NCBI GenBank assembly: GCA_914767715.1
Contig: OU612075.1
Coordinates: 1-64,000 of the forward strand
Direction of reading: 5' to 3'
Length of the DNA: 64,000 bases
Source: Membranipora membranacea
Taxonomy: Eukaryota > Bryozoa > Gymnolaemata > Cheilostomatida > Membraniporidae
The first letter of the stretch is position 1; the number at the start of each line of letters is the position of its first letter. Of the stretch, positions 48,801 through 60,800 are shown piece by piece. The notes beneath the pieces were generated by a model, which was given only the letters and a program-made list of their open reading frames with translations, had not been told where the DNA came from and searched no databases. A program made the translations under genes and the position numbers.

Positions 48801-51800
48801 AGTATATCCTAATTATCTTATCAGTATCATGACTAGTATATCCTAATTATCTTATCAGTATCATGACTCGTATATCCTAATTATCTTATCAGTATCATGA
48901 CTAGTATATCCTAATTATCTTATCAGTATCATGACTAGTATATCCTAATTATCTTATCAGTATCATGACTAGTATATCCTAATTATCTTATCAGTATCAT
49001 GACTAGTATATCCTAATTATCTTATCAGTATCATGACTAGTATATCCTAATTATCTTATCAGTATCATGACTAGTATATCCTAATTATCTTAATAGTATC
49101 ATGACTAGTATATCCTAATTATCTTATCAGTATCATGACTAGTATATCCTAATTATCTTATCAGTATCATGACTAGTATATCCTAATTATCTTATCAGTA
49201 TCATGACTAGTATATCCTAATTATCTTAATAGTATCATTTATTAGTATTAGTATTAGTATTATATATTGTAACAATTAGTAACACACTTCCAAGTGTCTC
49301 TTTCACACTATTATTATTATTTCTATATTTTATGATTTTATGATAAATTTTATGAATTGTAGCAAAAAAGTGATTGATAAAATTATATTATCTATTTGAG
49401 AAATGGCAGTGTTCAATTAGATTCAAATAGTGATTTCTCCATCTAAGGCCTGACCTATATGGTCTACCTCCAGACTGCTGTGTAATGTGCGGGTGAGAGA
49501 GTGTACCTGTTAAAATACTTATATGTAATGAGGTGGATTAATTTCCTTGACTGATAATGAATAGAGTAGCGGTAGAAATCGATGTAAGTGTTTTAAATAG
49601 TATTACCCTTATATTATATTTGTTGGGAGAGTGTTTGTGTTTTTGTTGTATTTAAACTCTCCAGCCGCTCAGAGCCTCTCAGAGTACACTGAGGGCCGAG
49701 TGTCCGATTGTTTATACTAGGCTCATGTAGATCTTATCATCATTACATACAGCTGAATATGATGCTACACTAAAAGCTGCTCTGATGAATTGATCGATAA
49801 TTCTCTTGTTTACTTTAATTCTCTAAGCTATTAATGGATGTTTTATTCTAAGTTTAGTTTTGTTAGATATTTCGATTGATAAAGTTGTGATTTCTGTGAG
49901 CAGTGATTATGAGATTTGATAATTTTGTGACACATTGTGAGGCAGCTTGTTACTCTCCCGCTGATATGGATTCATCAGCCTCAGCAGCGCGTCAGCGTGG
50001 TTATATACCTACAACTACTACATCTAATAACTACTACTACTGCTCGGGTAGGATAAGGCCTTCATTATTATAAGTCTTATATATCTATGCTATATATTGA
50101 AGGTGAAACCAATTTTTGGTATTATGGTCATAACACGCTCTATGTTATAAAAGTATTTTTGTAATGTAAGATTATTTATCAGTTTTGTTTTTTTTCATCT
50201 GATTTTAGATATTATGGTTTTTCACTCAATGAAATTTTGGAATGTAAATTTCGGTAATTTGCCTTGCACAATTATTGATAGGAAATGAATTCAAAATTCC
50301 TCTAATAATTAATTAACCAAGGATTCAGCTATTTCAACAATGGCATTCAATTAGCTCCGTCATGGGGGGGGGGGTTACTCAGTGTGTAAATTTAGTGGGA
50401 TCCATTTCCAAAAATAATGTAGGGCCTAATGATTTTAGCAATTAATAATCTTATGAATTTATCTGAGACTTATAATTCTGGCAGTTTTTAGCCAGGTCAC
50501 ATTTCAACTACCATATGTGCTTTTTAAGCCAAATACACTCACTGATAACTTTTCTGTTTGTAGCCAATGGACCTGTGCAAAGAGCTGAGACTGCGGAAGG
50601 AGGAGGACGAATGTCCACCCCCAAGCAGGATAAAAAACAGAATGGATCTGCAACTATATCGGATCTCGTATCTCCGTTTTCTTCAGCCAGACTTCGACCA
50701 ATCAGACAGAGAACTCGCAACGCCATCGTAAGTCATCATCACTGCAACTGACAATCTATTGTTGAGGTAAACTGTTCGGATCATAGTCACACTATAGCTG
50801 TTATATTACATATAAAACACATCTTGTCCTCAGGAGAGTATGGTCTCAATCAACCACCACCCCCCCCCCCCCCCCCCCCCCCACTTCAACCCATTTAGGG
50901 CGCTACAAAAGGGATAATGGTTTTGGGAATTTGAATCATGTTGGATAAAAAAAAATTTGACAGAGGCCCGTAAGATTTTTGGGTCAAAAACACCAACCGA
51001 ATATCTGCCTGTGTTGAGCTGTTAGCAGGTATCCCATGGTAATATGATATGTGCGCAGATCAGGCCTTACTTCACTGTACAGTGAGTGTTATACATTAAT
51101 AGAGGCCTGGTGATCTCAGGTAATGATCACACTGATATATCAGGGACAGAATGGAGAACTTTACTATAAGGTGTCAGTGAGAGAAGGGAGAGATGATTGA
51201 TGAGTGATTATCGATCAGAGCAGATGTGCAGTAAAATAAAACAACTTGAGATGCTGGGTCTTAATCAGGCTTTTATATTTGTTCAATAAGACTCTATTCT
51301 CTCAGGAATGCTGGCAGATCGTGATTTTATTAAAACAATGGTACCTCAGCTTAGAGCTCAGGTGGTCTGTCTGCTGCTCATTCTAGTGTTAATTATAGCT
51401 AAGCTTGTCTTGCAGCAGCTTGCTTATACACGAGCTGTGATTTGTATAGAGCTATATTAATATTATCACTGGTAGGTGATTGAGTATTAATAATAATAAT
51501 ATTACTATATATAAGCAGAGAGCACCTGCTCCCTCTCTGTAAGCATAGTCACTCACTGTTGCTGTCATCAGAGCAGTAACAAAGAGCTGCTATATGTGTG
51601 TAACACAATAAGCTCTTCTATTGACAATGAGGTGTTTAGTAAATATACACTTGTGCCTTTGATTGACAATAAGATATTGTATTAATCTCTTCAGCAAATG
51701 AGCTCATCCTTATATACACTGCTGTTTGATTTGTTACAACTTCTTGACAAGGTACAAATAACCTGCTGCCTAGTCTAAGTGCTCAAATCTCATCTTGCAC

Positions 51801-54800
51801 CGTTTGAGCGCTTAAACTACCTGCTGCCCAAATAATCAAACTTGCTAACTTGACTTTATAACATGACTAAAATGCATCAGTGTATATTAAAAACACCTGT
51901 ACAATAAACTCTAAAAGGGGTAAGTATTCACAGGAGAAAAATTATGTTATTTCACTCATGCTACAAACAGTTTAACGTTAGGTGTCACTATTTATATAGA
52001 CTCCCATCTCAGCTAGCCAAAAATTTAGCGCTAGCCTACATTAAAGAGGGGGTACGGGTCAGATTCACTTTCTCCCGTCCCTATCCAGGTTAATAGATCA
52101 CCCAATTCCGATTATGTACATGTGCTCAGATTTGGCGCCAAATACATCATAACAATTTGTTTACATTTATAAGCAAGAATATGATGTCATATGTAGGACT
52201 CTCTGATAAACAATGCCCTATCAATCAATAATGACTGATTTACATTTAGCGATTTTTCTCAGTAAATATTTAGTATTTTTGAAAATCATTATAGCTACAC
52301 ATTCCTCAACTATATTTGACTCTACTGATGTAGTTTTGAAACCTAACTTTTTCTTTTTAGAAGAAAATTAGATGTAAAAAAGTTTAGGAATACAATAAAT
52401 TTCAGTTCAGTTTATAGTTAAATTACAGTGTCACAATGTGTGTCAAAGCAGGTGCACTGCATGATATTGATTTTCTAATGAATTATAAATCAATATATCA
52501 TTAATCATCATGCTTTAAGCTATTAAATATGGCTCAATGTAGCCTGTCTTGACAAGACATGCTATGCTCCGTGTAATTACCATGATCTCATAAGTTTTTA
52601 GGATTTAATTTTGGGCATAGCAAATTGGTAAAAGTAAGTCTCATAAAAAAAATTTTGTCCGTATTATTACTCCCCGCACTAGTAAATCGCTGTAGATAGA
52701 CTACCAAGTGTCTACAATTAATGCTGGATCTGAATTAGACTTCCTCTTTAAGTCCCCCTCCAGCTAACATTTACCCTCTTGTGTCTAATAACTCATGAAA
52801 TCAACATTATTATCAATCAATATCAATCTATCTAATTTTCATATTGTATTCACTATGTCTCTTGTTACATGGCCTATTGTGAAGTTTCAATGATTGATGT
52901 GTATTATGAATTTCTCAAACTGTATATTTTATCGTATAGTTTTTTGTTACAGTTAAACATACTAGATGACGGAGAAGTTTGTCTGGAGTTTATGAAATCC
53001 AGATCACCAGATGCAGCCGTATCTGAGATTATCAGAATATCAGCAGACGGTCATAAGGTAATCAATCATAACTTTTAGTGAATCGCCAGCTCACTGGTTC
53101 TGTTGAAACGTTAGAAAGTAGATATATTATCTGCTCTATCCTGCAATGGGTACTTCTGTATTCTATGTCGAGATATTGAGAGCAAGATAAAAAACACAAG
53201 ATATTTTTGGGGCTGACAAAATGTTATTGTAAAAGCACAAGTTTCGCTGCATACACCAGCTAAGACAGCTGTTAACCCAACTCCTAGTGGCCTCCATATC
53301 AACTTATATGTTACCATGAAATATGACATAATGTGATGTGAAGCAATGTGACATGACACCAAACTAACCCACTTAGTTTTTTTCACCCATAAATATTGTT
53401 TCTGCCAGATCAAGTGCAATTTTATAATTCACTCGGCATAAATTATGTCTCATCCTTATTCCCTAGATAGTGACATATAAGCCAGAGACTGGATCATTGA
53501 GAGGAGAGGATCAGCTGGATACCCCGGCTCCATTGCCTACTCACTACTCTCAGTATGTTTACGATTCACTGCCGAGGAAATACTGGAAGAAATATCACTA
53601 CGCCTCCAGGTATAAAGCAAGTCTAGGTTTGGCGCTGTGTCAGTTTTTTTCGGGATTCTAGTTATTACCCTTGAGAGACGAAAGTGTCAAAAGTCAAAAG
53701 GCTGATAGATTTGGTTGTGTTGTCTCCGAGTCAATACTAAACAATTTGACCAATGAATCGTTGTGTTACTGGCCTTACTGAAAAATTTACTGAAATACAC
53801 TTTTTACCTCACTGAGTTTATTAGTTACTTCTGAGGAGGCTTCTAAATTGTCTTCCCATTTGCTGTGATGAGAGGTATAACTAGCCCTACATGTATACAG
53901 CGTATTTTATATGAGTATATGATATTTTTTCTCTGTTCATACTTTGTTTGTATATTTTAATTGTTAAATACTTTGTCAGGTTTATCTGCACAGTGAAGTC
54001 TAAAACACCCAAAGTAACATACTTCTCTAATCGAGCCAAGTGTATGCTGATGGAGTCAGGGACTGACTTTGAGGCTGTCTTCTATCAGGGGCCTAAGTTT
54101 ACTATCTGCGGCTCTGCTGACACTGTCAGAGTTATTGACAGCTGTGGAATGAATATCACCATGGTAACGGAGTCTGACTCAAAACTACTATCTACTGAAG
54201 TACAAGAAATGTGGACACATGTTAAGATGGTGAGTTCTGAGGCTCCTCAATGTTAGTGTAACTTACTCTGATAATGATCATCTTATCCACTATTCAGCTC
54301 ACACTGCTGCAGCAATGTTAGCGTAACTTACTCTGAAACTTTACTATAATAGATCAGTAATCAGTTAGGAGCAGGTCATCCCTGAAGTGATTGGTGGTAT
54401 AAGGTTGTGTTACTCCACAATTTTATAATCTAAGTGATAAGAGTGAGACGATTGTGCATTGATAACTTTTATATTATATTGATATAGTGTAGAGATCATT
54501 GTGTTTATATGGAGAAGTTATTAGAGTCAGCTTCACACTCGACTTTCTCTGCCGCTAGTCATTTTCCTGTCATCATTGGTAATAGATCATCGCAAGGTCG
54601 GTCGGAGGTCAACTCAACTAAAACTCCACCGAGTAAACCTTTCTCTCCAAATACATCACCCAGCATAGCTCCATCAAATGTAAGTATATGACACATCAGT
54701 ACTTGTGTGCCATCTGATTATATCACCATAGTTTTTGTGTACCATGTAATTATGACACACCAGTTCTTGTGTATCATGTGATTGCGACGGATCAGTTCTC

Positions 54801-55142
54801 ATGAATCATTTTATATATCATATCATGACAGGTTGGGTCATATGATGGCTCTATGCTCAGTAGGATAACATCAGCAGCAACTAACCCACATCAGCCTTCA
54901 TCACACAAACCACCTGTTAGTGGTGTCAGAGTGTCTACTACAGACAGCTGTAGATTACCACTCACAGCTACTAAAACTGCTGCAAATAACACCTACTCTA
55001 GTAACCATGGTAATAACAGCAACAGACTACAGCAAGGTTACAGTGTGATGTCGTCAACAGAGAGACACTCAGATCTGCCCGAGTTTAATTATAATTCTAG
55101 TGATGTAATACAAAGAGTCTACATTGAACGTGAGTATGGTTA

Positions 55143-55173
<31 letters not shown>

Positions 55174-56193
55174 CTTATACATATACATACTCATGTGATA
55201 CTCATAAAATATATATCGCTTCTTTAATCCCACATGATGAAAGTCTGCATTGTCTCTTATTTTATTTTTCAGTAAGCTACTGTTGAGTTATTCATTCAAT
55301 TTTTATTGCACACTAGGCACGTTTTGATAACATGTTTATATTTTAAGCATCCAATCCATTGTAAAAACACTTTCAGTCATCTGAATGTGTATGGCTATAA
55401 ATTCCACCTCGGATGAATCCTACGATATCTTCCACAAAGTAAGCTTTATTAACATTACAAAATAGGACCAGGAGAAATGTTGTCACAACAATAGGCCAGT
55501 TATCAGGTTTTGATTAAGCAACAACAACTACATGGATGATGTTGACACGTTATTTTGTATGTATGTTCATATATACAGATGTTGGTTGGGTCAGTCAGAT
55601 GAATGATGGATGCCTGTGGTGTCACTTTGATGACGGGACTCACTTAGCCGTTCACTCACATCAGTCAGCTATGCAGTACACCGATAACTCCGGAGGTAAA
55701 CCTACAAGGTAAGTGTCACTGTACAGATCTCTGTGTTGATTTACCAGCTCTGGGAGGAGCAGCATTACACTCAGTATACGAAAGAAGCTCACAGATTATA
55801 GAAAGGCGGTGAAGACAATGTTATAGAGAGGCGGTGAAGACAATGTTAAACCATCCTGATTTATTTTATTTAGGCCTAGTAAGAGATATTAACATAGTCA
55901 TAACACATTTCATCGTTCTACACTCGCGTTAATGTGAGTTTTTGTCCAACATATCAAAGAGTCGGCTTCTATTTTAAATTGGTTGGCCCTTTGGATCGAC
56001 CTGACAGCTGGGTTGCTATGTTCTTGAATAACATGTTACATATAAACCTCTCAGCCCATCTTAATCTGTGTATTAACTTCCCTGTCAGTTTCATGTTGTT
56101 TTACCTCACAGGTTTTCTGAGAATGATGTTATCCCTCCAGAAGTTAGAGATAAACTTGAACTGTTACCCAGTGTCGTGTCGGCTCTATCGTGA
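36859..56193 (+). CDS. PLK4: Polo-like kinase 4 (centriole duplication kinase)
   Basis: Coding exons: 36859-36879, 39045-39211, 43175-43317, 43633-43834, 44148-44337, 45459-45581, 45965-46245, 46393-46664, 47364-47442, 48076-48332, candidate 49946-50047, 50564-50727, 52953-53057, 53467-53609, 53980-54229, 54488-54679, 54832-55129, 55579-55708 and 56112-56193. This gives 1066 aa with the candidate exon. The first exon encodes MKGDSIE, which joins [19 protein letters not shown] in phase and matches the family IEDF start. Kinase features: Gly-rich loop, VAIK Lys 38, HRDL Asp about 134, DFG about 152, [16 protein letters not shown] (codon 45980) matches the DSG-type phosphodegron that lets SCF/beta-TrCP limit PLK4. 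After a Ser-rich linker come RLRPIRQRT, polo boxes 1-2 ([15 protein letters not shown]) and polo box 3 ([10 protein letters not shown]). It starts centriole biogenesis through STIL and SAS-6. Confidence 0.95.
36930..36994. repeat. Long hairpin in PLK4 intron 1
   Basis: A 21-bp perfect stem (CATATTATAGTATTCTTATAA and its complement) with a 3-base loop is extended by ACCTTTC/GAAAGGT after a small bulge. It lies about 50 bp after the exon 1 donor. It could be a MITE relic or an RNA hairpin. Confidence 0.65.
37230..37779 (+). mobile_element. LINE reverse transcriptase C-terminal fragment in PLK4 intron 1
   Basis: The frame reads [69 protein letters not shown] and [14 protein letters not shown]. 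This is the thumb/C-terminal region typical of CR1/jockey-type reverse transcriptases. It is intact over about 180 codons but lacks the catalytic core. It belongs to a different family from the LINE in LMLN intron 11. Confidence 0.85.
37960..38850 (+). mobile_element. Rearranged LINE reverse transcriptase debris
   Basis: Three out-of-frame pieces occur in order: a pre-RT piece (RKGLNSEQ region, about 37990-38160), an RT N-terminal piece ([20 protein letters not shown], 38270-38390) and a C-terminal piece ([36 protein letters not shown], about 38490-38830). The catalytic core between them is deleted and stops interrupt the frame. It is close kin to 37230-37779, so this is a second, older copy of the same family. 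Confidence 0.7.
39234..42820. repeat. Very long 30-bp minisatellite in PLK4 intron 2
   Basis: About 119 copies of a 30-bp unit (ACCTGTGTGTACTAGTTATC plus GCTACTTGTT). Variants include an ACATG form, a short CTAGTTATCG internal duplication and a TGGGTTCTAGTTATTGC form. Blocks of variants recur: one pattern at 39794-40036 is repeated at 40532-40774 (offset 738), and one beginning at 41017 is repeated from 41857 (offset 840), so there is higher-order duplication. The unit is divisible by three and lacks stops in two frames, which produces long spurious open frames ([10 protein letters not shown] or [10 protein letters not shown] repeats), the longest 664 codons at 40871-42865. Confidence 0.97.
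47477..47900. repeat. 31-bp pyrimidine-rich minisatellite in PLK4 intron 9
   Basis: About 14 copies of a 31-bp unit (CCCCTCACTCTCTATCCACT then CCCTCAATTAG). Each unit is almost all pyrimidine and ends in AATTAG, resembling a tract plus 3' splice site. The array starts about 35 bp after the exon 9 donor. Confidence 0.95.
48516..49237. repeat. 34-bp minisatellite in PLK4 intron 10
   Basis: About 21 copies of a 34-bp unit (TATCAGTATCATGACTAGTA then TATCCTAATTATCT). The first and one later copy have ACTCG for ACTAG, and two have TTAATAG. Highly uniform otherwise. Confidence 0.95.
49946..50047 (+). CDS. PLK4: Candidate PLK4 cassette exon in the linker
   Basis: After a GAGGCAG acceptor the frame reads [20 protein letters not shown], then a Thr/Tyr-rich end, to a GTAGGA donor. 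Entry and exit are both phase 1, so inclusion or skipping leaves the PLK4 frame intact. The composition (Ser, Thr, Ala) suits the PLK4 linker, but the acceptor has a weak pyrimidine tract and the linker is not conserved enough to confirm by family similarity. Confidence 0.4.
50728..52952. other. PLK4 long intron before polo box 1
   Basis: About 2.2 kb, AT-rich, holding the poly-C tract and a fragment related to the LMLN intron 1 fold-back element (about 51776-51820). No other exon or element was recognised. Confidence 0.5.
50861..50882. repeat. Poly-C tract in PLK4 intron
   Basis: A run of about 20 C bases. G runs of 10-15 occur at 44350-44364, 46304-46318 and 50364-50373. All are intronic, and lengths at such runs are often unreliable in assemblies. 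Confidence 0.85.
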
Positions 56194-57577
56194 CGAGTCA
56201 CACCTCGTCTCAGAATAGAACCAGACCTTATACATCTATGAGATGTGTTATCTCCACTTGTCATCGTTACTGAGATGAGTAAAGACTTAAAATAATCAAA
56301 TAATAAGACACTGTGATGTAGGCGACTCTCTCCCTGATGTTGTGGTGTCAGTGAATCATCTCTTTTATTTAGTATGAATCTCAAACATAAGATAACTGAG
56401 TCTTCATATTTTTACAACTTGATGGATTCTCTCAGTAATACGGATAAACCTTCCGTATGAAGCTCTTTATTATATTTATTGACATGTTTGTTTATTTATT
56501 GTAGTTTTAAATGTAGATAATTTATCTATGAAATGTTTTATTTACTATCATTGTAACTCCATCGCTTTAGTTGTTCTGATAATGCATTGAGCTCACTATG
56601 CAAATGCTTTACCTGTTTAAATATATAATTCAATACATCATCAAATGCACCAATGGTGACGAACATTATTAAAAGGCAGCAGCTGTATCGATATCCTTGG
56701 GAAAGTTTGAGTACTGATGGGACAGTCAGAATTAGAAGTTGTGAGCTCTTACCTTTTCAAATAAACCAATTACATCTTGCAAATTATATTATGACCAATC
56801 GCATACTGTTTCCTGTAGACATTGAGTCTCCTCACATCATTTCTAAAATTGTCAAACTTTATTTAAGTGTATTTTTTTCTAACTTGTAAAAAAGGCCCAA
56901 CCATCTTCAATACATACCTGACAAGCCTCCCTTTTTGGTAGGGAGCCTCCCAGTTTTTAGGGTCTTTTTCCACCCCCTCCCTATCTCCCTTTTTCCTCCC
57001 TTTTTTCAGCTTCCTTTAGCCAGAAAACTTTTTAAGCTTCTTTTTGCAAGGGAAACTATGTTTTCCTATCTCAGCAGTGCATATTACTATGTAATTGCTT
57101 ATTACAATTACTGCTTGTACGTAAAAACAGGTAAAATGACGCAATTCATAATATGAATGTGTAGTTTTGCTCTAAGGAAATTTGCGTGTATCTGGATATC
57201 TGTGGGGTGTTATTATCGATGTCGAAGTGCTCTTCATGTATTGTATTATGTCAAGTTGTGTTCTTTGATCTTATAGTTAGCGTGAAAGAGTGCTTTGTGA
57301 GTTGGATCGTAAGATGGTGAGATGGAAATAATGGAAAGAGCGAGCTGTTGTTAATGCTTCTATTCTTCTCTATTCCACGTTCACAACTGACAGTTAAAAT
57401 GATGTGGCAAAAATACATTAATGATGAATCATCTATTAGTTAGAAATGCTGGGTGCCTGGTCTTTGATTGAAAAGGAATGGTTACCATAGTAATATCTCA
57501 TCACAACCAGTGTAATTAAAATGTCAACGTGGTTACATTTAGGAAACCAATAATGTCATTTTACGGATATAACAGTT
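56194..57577. other. 3' flank of PLK4
   Basis: AT-rich sequence with no supported gene. A CT-rich stretch lies at about 56930-57010. The right side borders the LTR element. Confidence 0.5.
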
Positions 57578-57832
57578 TTATTATCCGGTATTATTGTCTG
57601 ATATAATCCGCACTGTTCATTGATTCAAAAACTCTGCATATTTGAGCTACTTTATTGTACATGCACTACAAGCTAACTGACTATCTAGATAAAGTTGATA
57701 ATGGGCAAAAACAGCATAAATGCAAACCACAAGATAATTGCTTTGACAGCTGCAAGGTAAACAACTTTGTATAACAATAATAAGCGTATGAATGACATGA
57801 TGATTCATGACATAAAAGCACTACAGACTACA
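57578..57832 (-). repeat. 3' LTR of the Ty3/gypsy-like element
   Basis: A 255-bp direct repeat of 61585-61839 with only two differences (T/C in the GTTCATTGATTC region and T/A in GTTGATAATGG). On the minus strand it begins TGTAGTCTGTAGTGC and is preceded by a purine tract (AAGGGGGAA), the expected polypurine primer site. The outer boundary is less certain. Confidence 0.85.
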
Positions 57833-57873
57833 TTCCCCCTTGATCTCAAGATCATCGGTTATACAAAATGCAA

Positions 57874-60800
57874 TCAATCAACATAAAAGTCTGCTAGCCA
57901 TCTAGGGGGCCGCCTGTCTCTGTCTGGCCTCGCCTCATCTGCTTGGTCACTACTGTCATTGTCACTGCTAGCACTCTCACTATCACTATATTCTGGGTTA
58001 TTCTCGTGCACTAAATTCTCATTGTCTTGTTCATGTCGGTCATTCATATTGCCGATACATATCTCAATGTCTCTATGCCCTCCATGTGTCTCAAATTCCA
58101 TGTCCGTACCGTCTCGTCTCACATCAGCTATGTGCCTGTTTATGCCGTTCACCTCAATCACAGTGTCGGATACTATCTTCGTAACTTTTTGCCGGTTCCA
58201 CCTAGTGTCGCATCTGGCCTTGCCAGGCTTCACAAAGACCGAATCCCCGGCCCGGTAGGGATTGGCTTTTGCCTTCACAGCACGACGGTCTCCTGGTAAA
58301 CCTGACACAACAGGTTCTCCTGGTAACCTCGTCTGGTATCGGTAAGTGGCTGCAGCAGGAATAACATTGGCAGAGCTGGGTGTGTTGTTGTACCAGAACA
58401 CCATGTCCTCAGGAGATTTGCCAGTTCTTGCTACCATTCTCTTTATTGTTCTATGATTCCTCTCTACTATTCCGTTGCCAGAATGCTTGTATGCACAACA
58501 GAATATCAGTGACACACCCCAGTTCTCGAGGAAACCTCCAGTCTTACTGCTCTTAAAGCAGGGTCCATAGTCACATAGTAGTTCCTGGGGCGGACCCCTC
58601 TCGAGAAAGATTCTCCGTAGATGCTTTATCGCTTGGTCTGCTGTCTCATTGTTCAGCGCTATCCAGATTGCGAACCTGCTAGGTCCACAATCCACCACAG
58701 TGAGGTATGGTTTGCCACCTACGTATGCTACATCTGCTGCTATTCTCTGCCAATCCAGGCTCACGTCTAGACTTCCATGTTCCCAGGCTACCGGTGCAGG
58801 GTCTATCTGCTTGCACATCTGGCACGATCTGACTACATCTGCCACAAGAGCCCGATCTGCTGTCATCTGCATCTTCTCTACCAGATACATTGTTTTCTGT
58901 AATCCCAAGTGGTGCCGATTGTGAAGCTCTGTAACATTTTTTCTCTGTTCCACTACACCAAATGCGACAATGTTACCTTCCTCCTGCTGCCTGGGAACCT
59001 CTAGCTGCGCAACCTTTCGAAGCCACGTTTTTGGGACACGAGTGAGAACATCTGAGATATTCTTTTCAGATGGAACCAGCTCAAGTGACAACCTGAGTCC
59101 ATACTCTTCGATCAACTGACTGACAGTCTCGAGTCTCCTCTTGATCACCATCTCACTCAAACCACTAACCTTTGGTCTTTTTGTGTCCTCCAAAATTGAG
59201 CGAAGCCAACCATAAACACTTGCAGAGTCTGTCTTTAGCTGCAACTCCTTAACTTTCCACTTCAGTGCAAGGCTTATGCCTTTTATGGTTGCTTCCAATT
59301 CCGCTACGTTAATGTGTGCAACATCCTTCCTCAGCCATGCGCAATCTTCCACCACATGACCATCTATCTGCAAACAACAGCCAACTGACAAATTGCTGGC
59401 ATCACACCACACTATGCCACTGTTCTGCATGCTGACTTCCCACACACCCTTCACTGGATCCTGTTTGGACACTCTCATCAGCACCTCCTTTATCATTTCC
59501 TCTGCAAGAACTGGGATCTTCTCGTCCCACTTGGAGTCATTGGCTGTCCTCTTGATGAAGCTACAGGCCGTCCTCAGCCACCCTGCTATTGGGTAATGGC
59601 CAACTAGCTTCCCACACACCGAGAAGAGTTCTCGCTTGGTCACCTTGTCGGGCAAAACAGGAAGTTCACTATCTCTACTCCACATAAACGTCCCAACGCC
59701 AGAATCTTTCACCCTCAGACCTAGCACACGTGTGTCACTAAGGGGTTCTGGCTCCTTAGTAACCAATCCATAGCGCAGTAGGAGTTGTTTCACTTTATCT
59801 ACTGGAACCACACTTTCATTGACCAATATGTCATCAATGTAATGATCGGTTCCCTCCTTCACCTCGGCATCCTGTGACAGAACTGCACTGATAATCTTTG
59901 ACATTATCTTTGGGGCAACATTCAGCCCAAATCCCATTCTTGTCATCACGTACAGCTGACCTTTGTACTTGACCGTTTGAAACCGCTGCAACTTTTTACT
60001 CACATGGACTTGAAGATAAGCTTTCCTCAAATCCAACAGTGAAGCCGCTGTACCTTGCCTTCTCCATTCACGCAGCTTCTCTTGACATACGGCAGTGTCC
60101 TGTCCTGGCTTACTCTCAACATAACTGTACAGTTCACGATAATCCATCACTGGACGAACCTTCTTTGGTTTATTTGGTTGGCTGGCCGCCATCAATGGTA
60201 TGACGCCGTCAACATCACCATGTACATGTGGATCATGCAGCTCAAGCCATCCATCGGCTACCCATTGATCCAACTCAGCTTCGTACTCACTTAGGTACTT
60301 TCCCGGTATGGCATATTGTGCACACTTGTTGTTTAGTAATGGCTCTCCATTCTGCCATCTCCATTCTACTATCCACCGGCACCCATCAAACTCTGCTGTG
60401 AAGTCACTTTCCTCAATCTTCAACAGAGAGCGGTCTCCACCAGAGGAACTTACTCCCACCGCGCAATGCTTTCCACCCCAGGAGACACCACTGTCCTGGC
60501 TTATGCATACTCCGCCCAACCGCTTAATGATGTCCATACCCAGAATGACATCAGCACCGCAGACCAACATTGGTGCAACCAAACAGCGGTTCCGCGCTTG
60601 TACCCCATCAACCTGTAACTCCACCGTTGCCTCTCCTCCACATTCTGTCTTTTCACCATTCAGCATAGTCACAACTTGACGTGGCCCCTTGGGCCTCTCA
60701 CCGCTCTCTATACACACGGCTTGACTAATCACCGTCTGTTGGCAGCCTGAATCCACCAACGCTTTCAGAGAACGGTTACAATGTGGATTTCTAATGTGTA

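Noticed and set aside
56653..56889. A 78-codon plus-strand frame downstream of PLK4
   Set aside because: No family resemblance, no splice context, and composition like the surrounding AT-rich DNA.
57959..60679. Several plus-strand frames of 67-123 codons across the LTR element
   Set aside because: They are opposite-strand shadows of gag and pol, with no family resemblance of their own.
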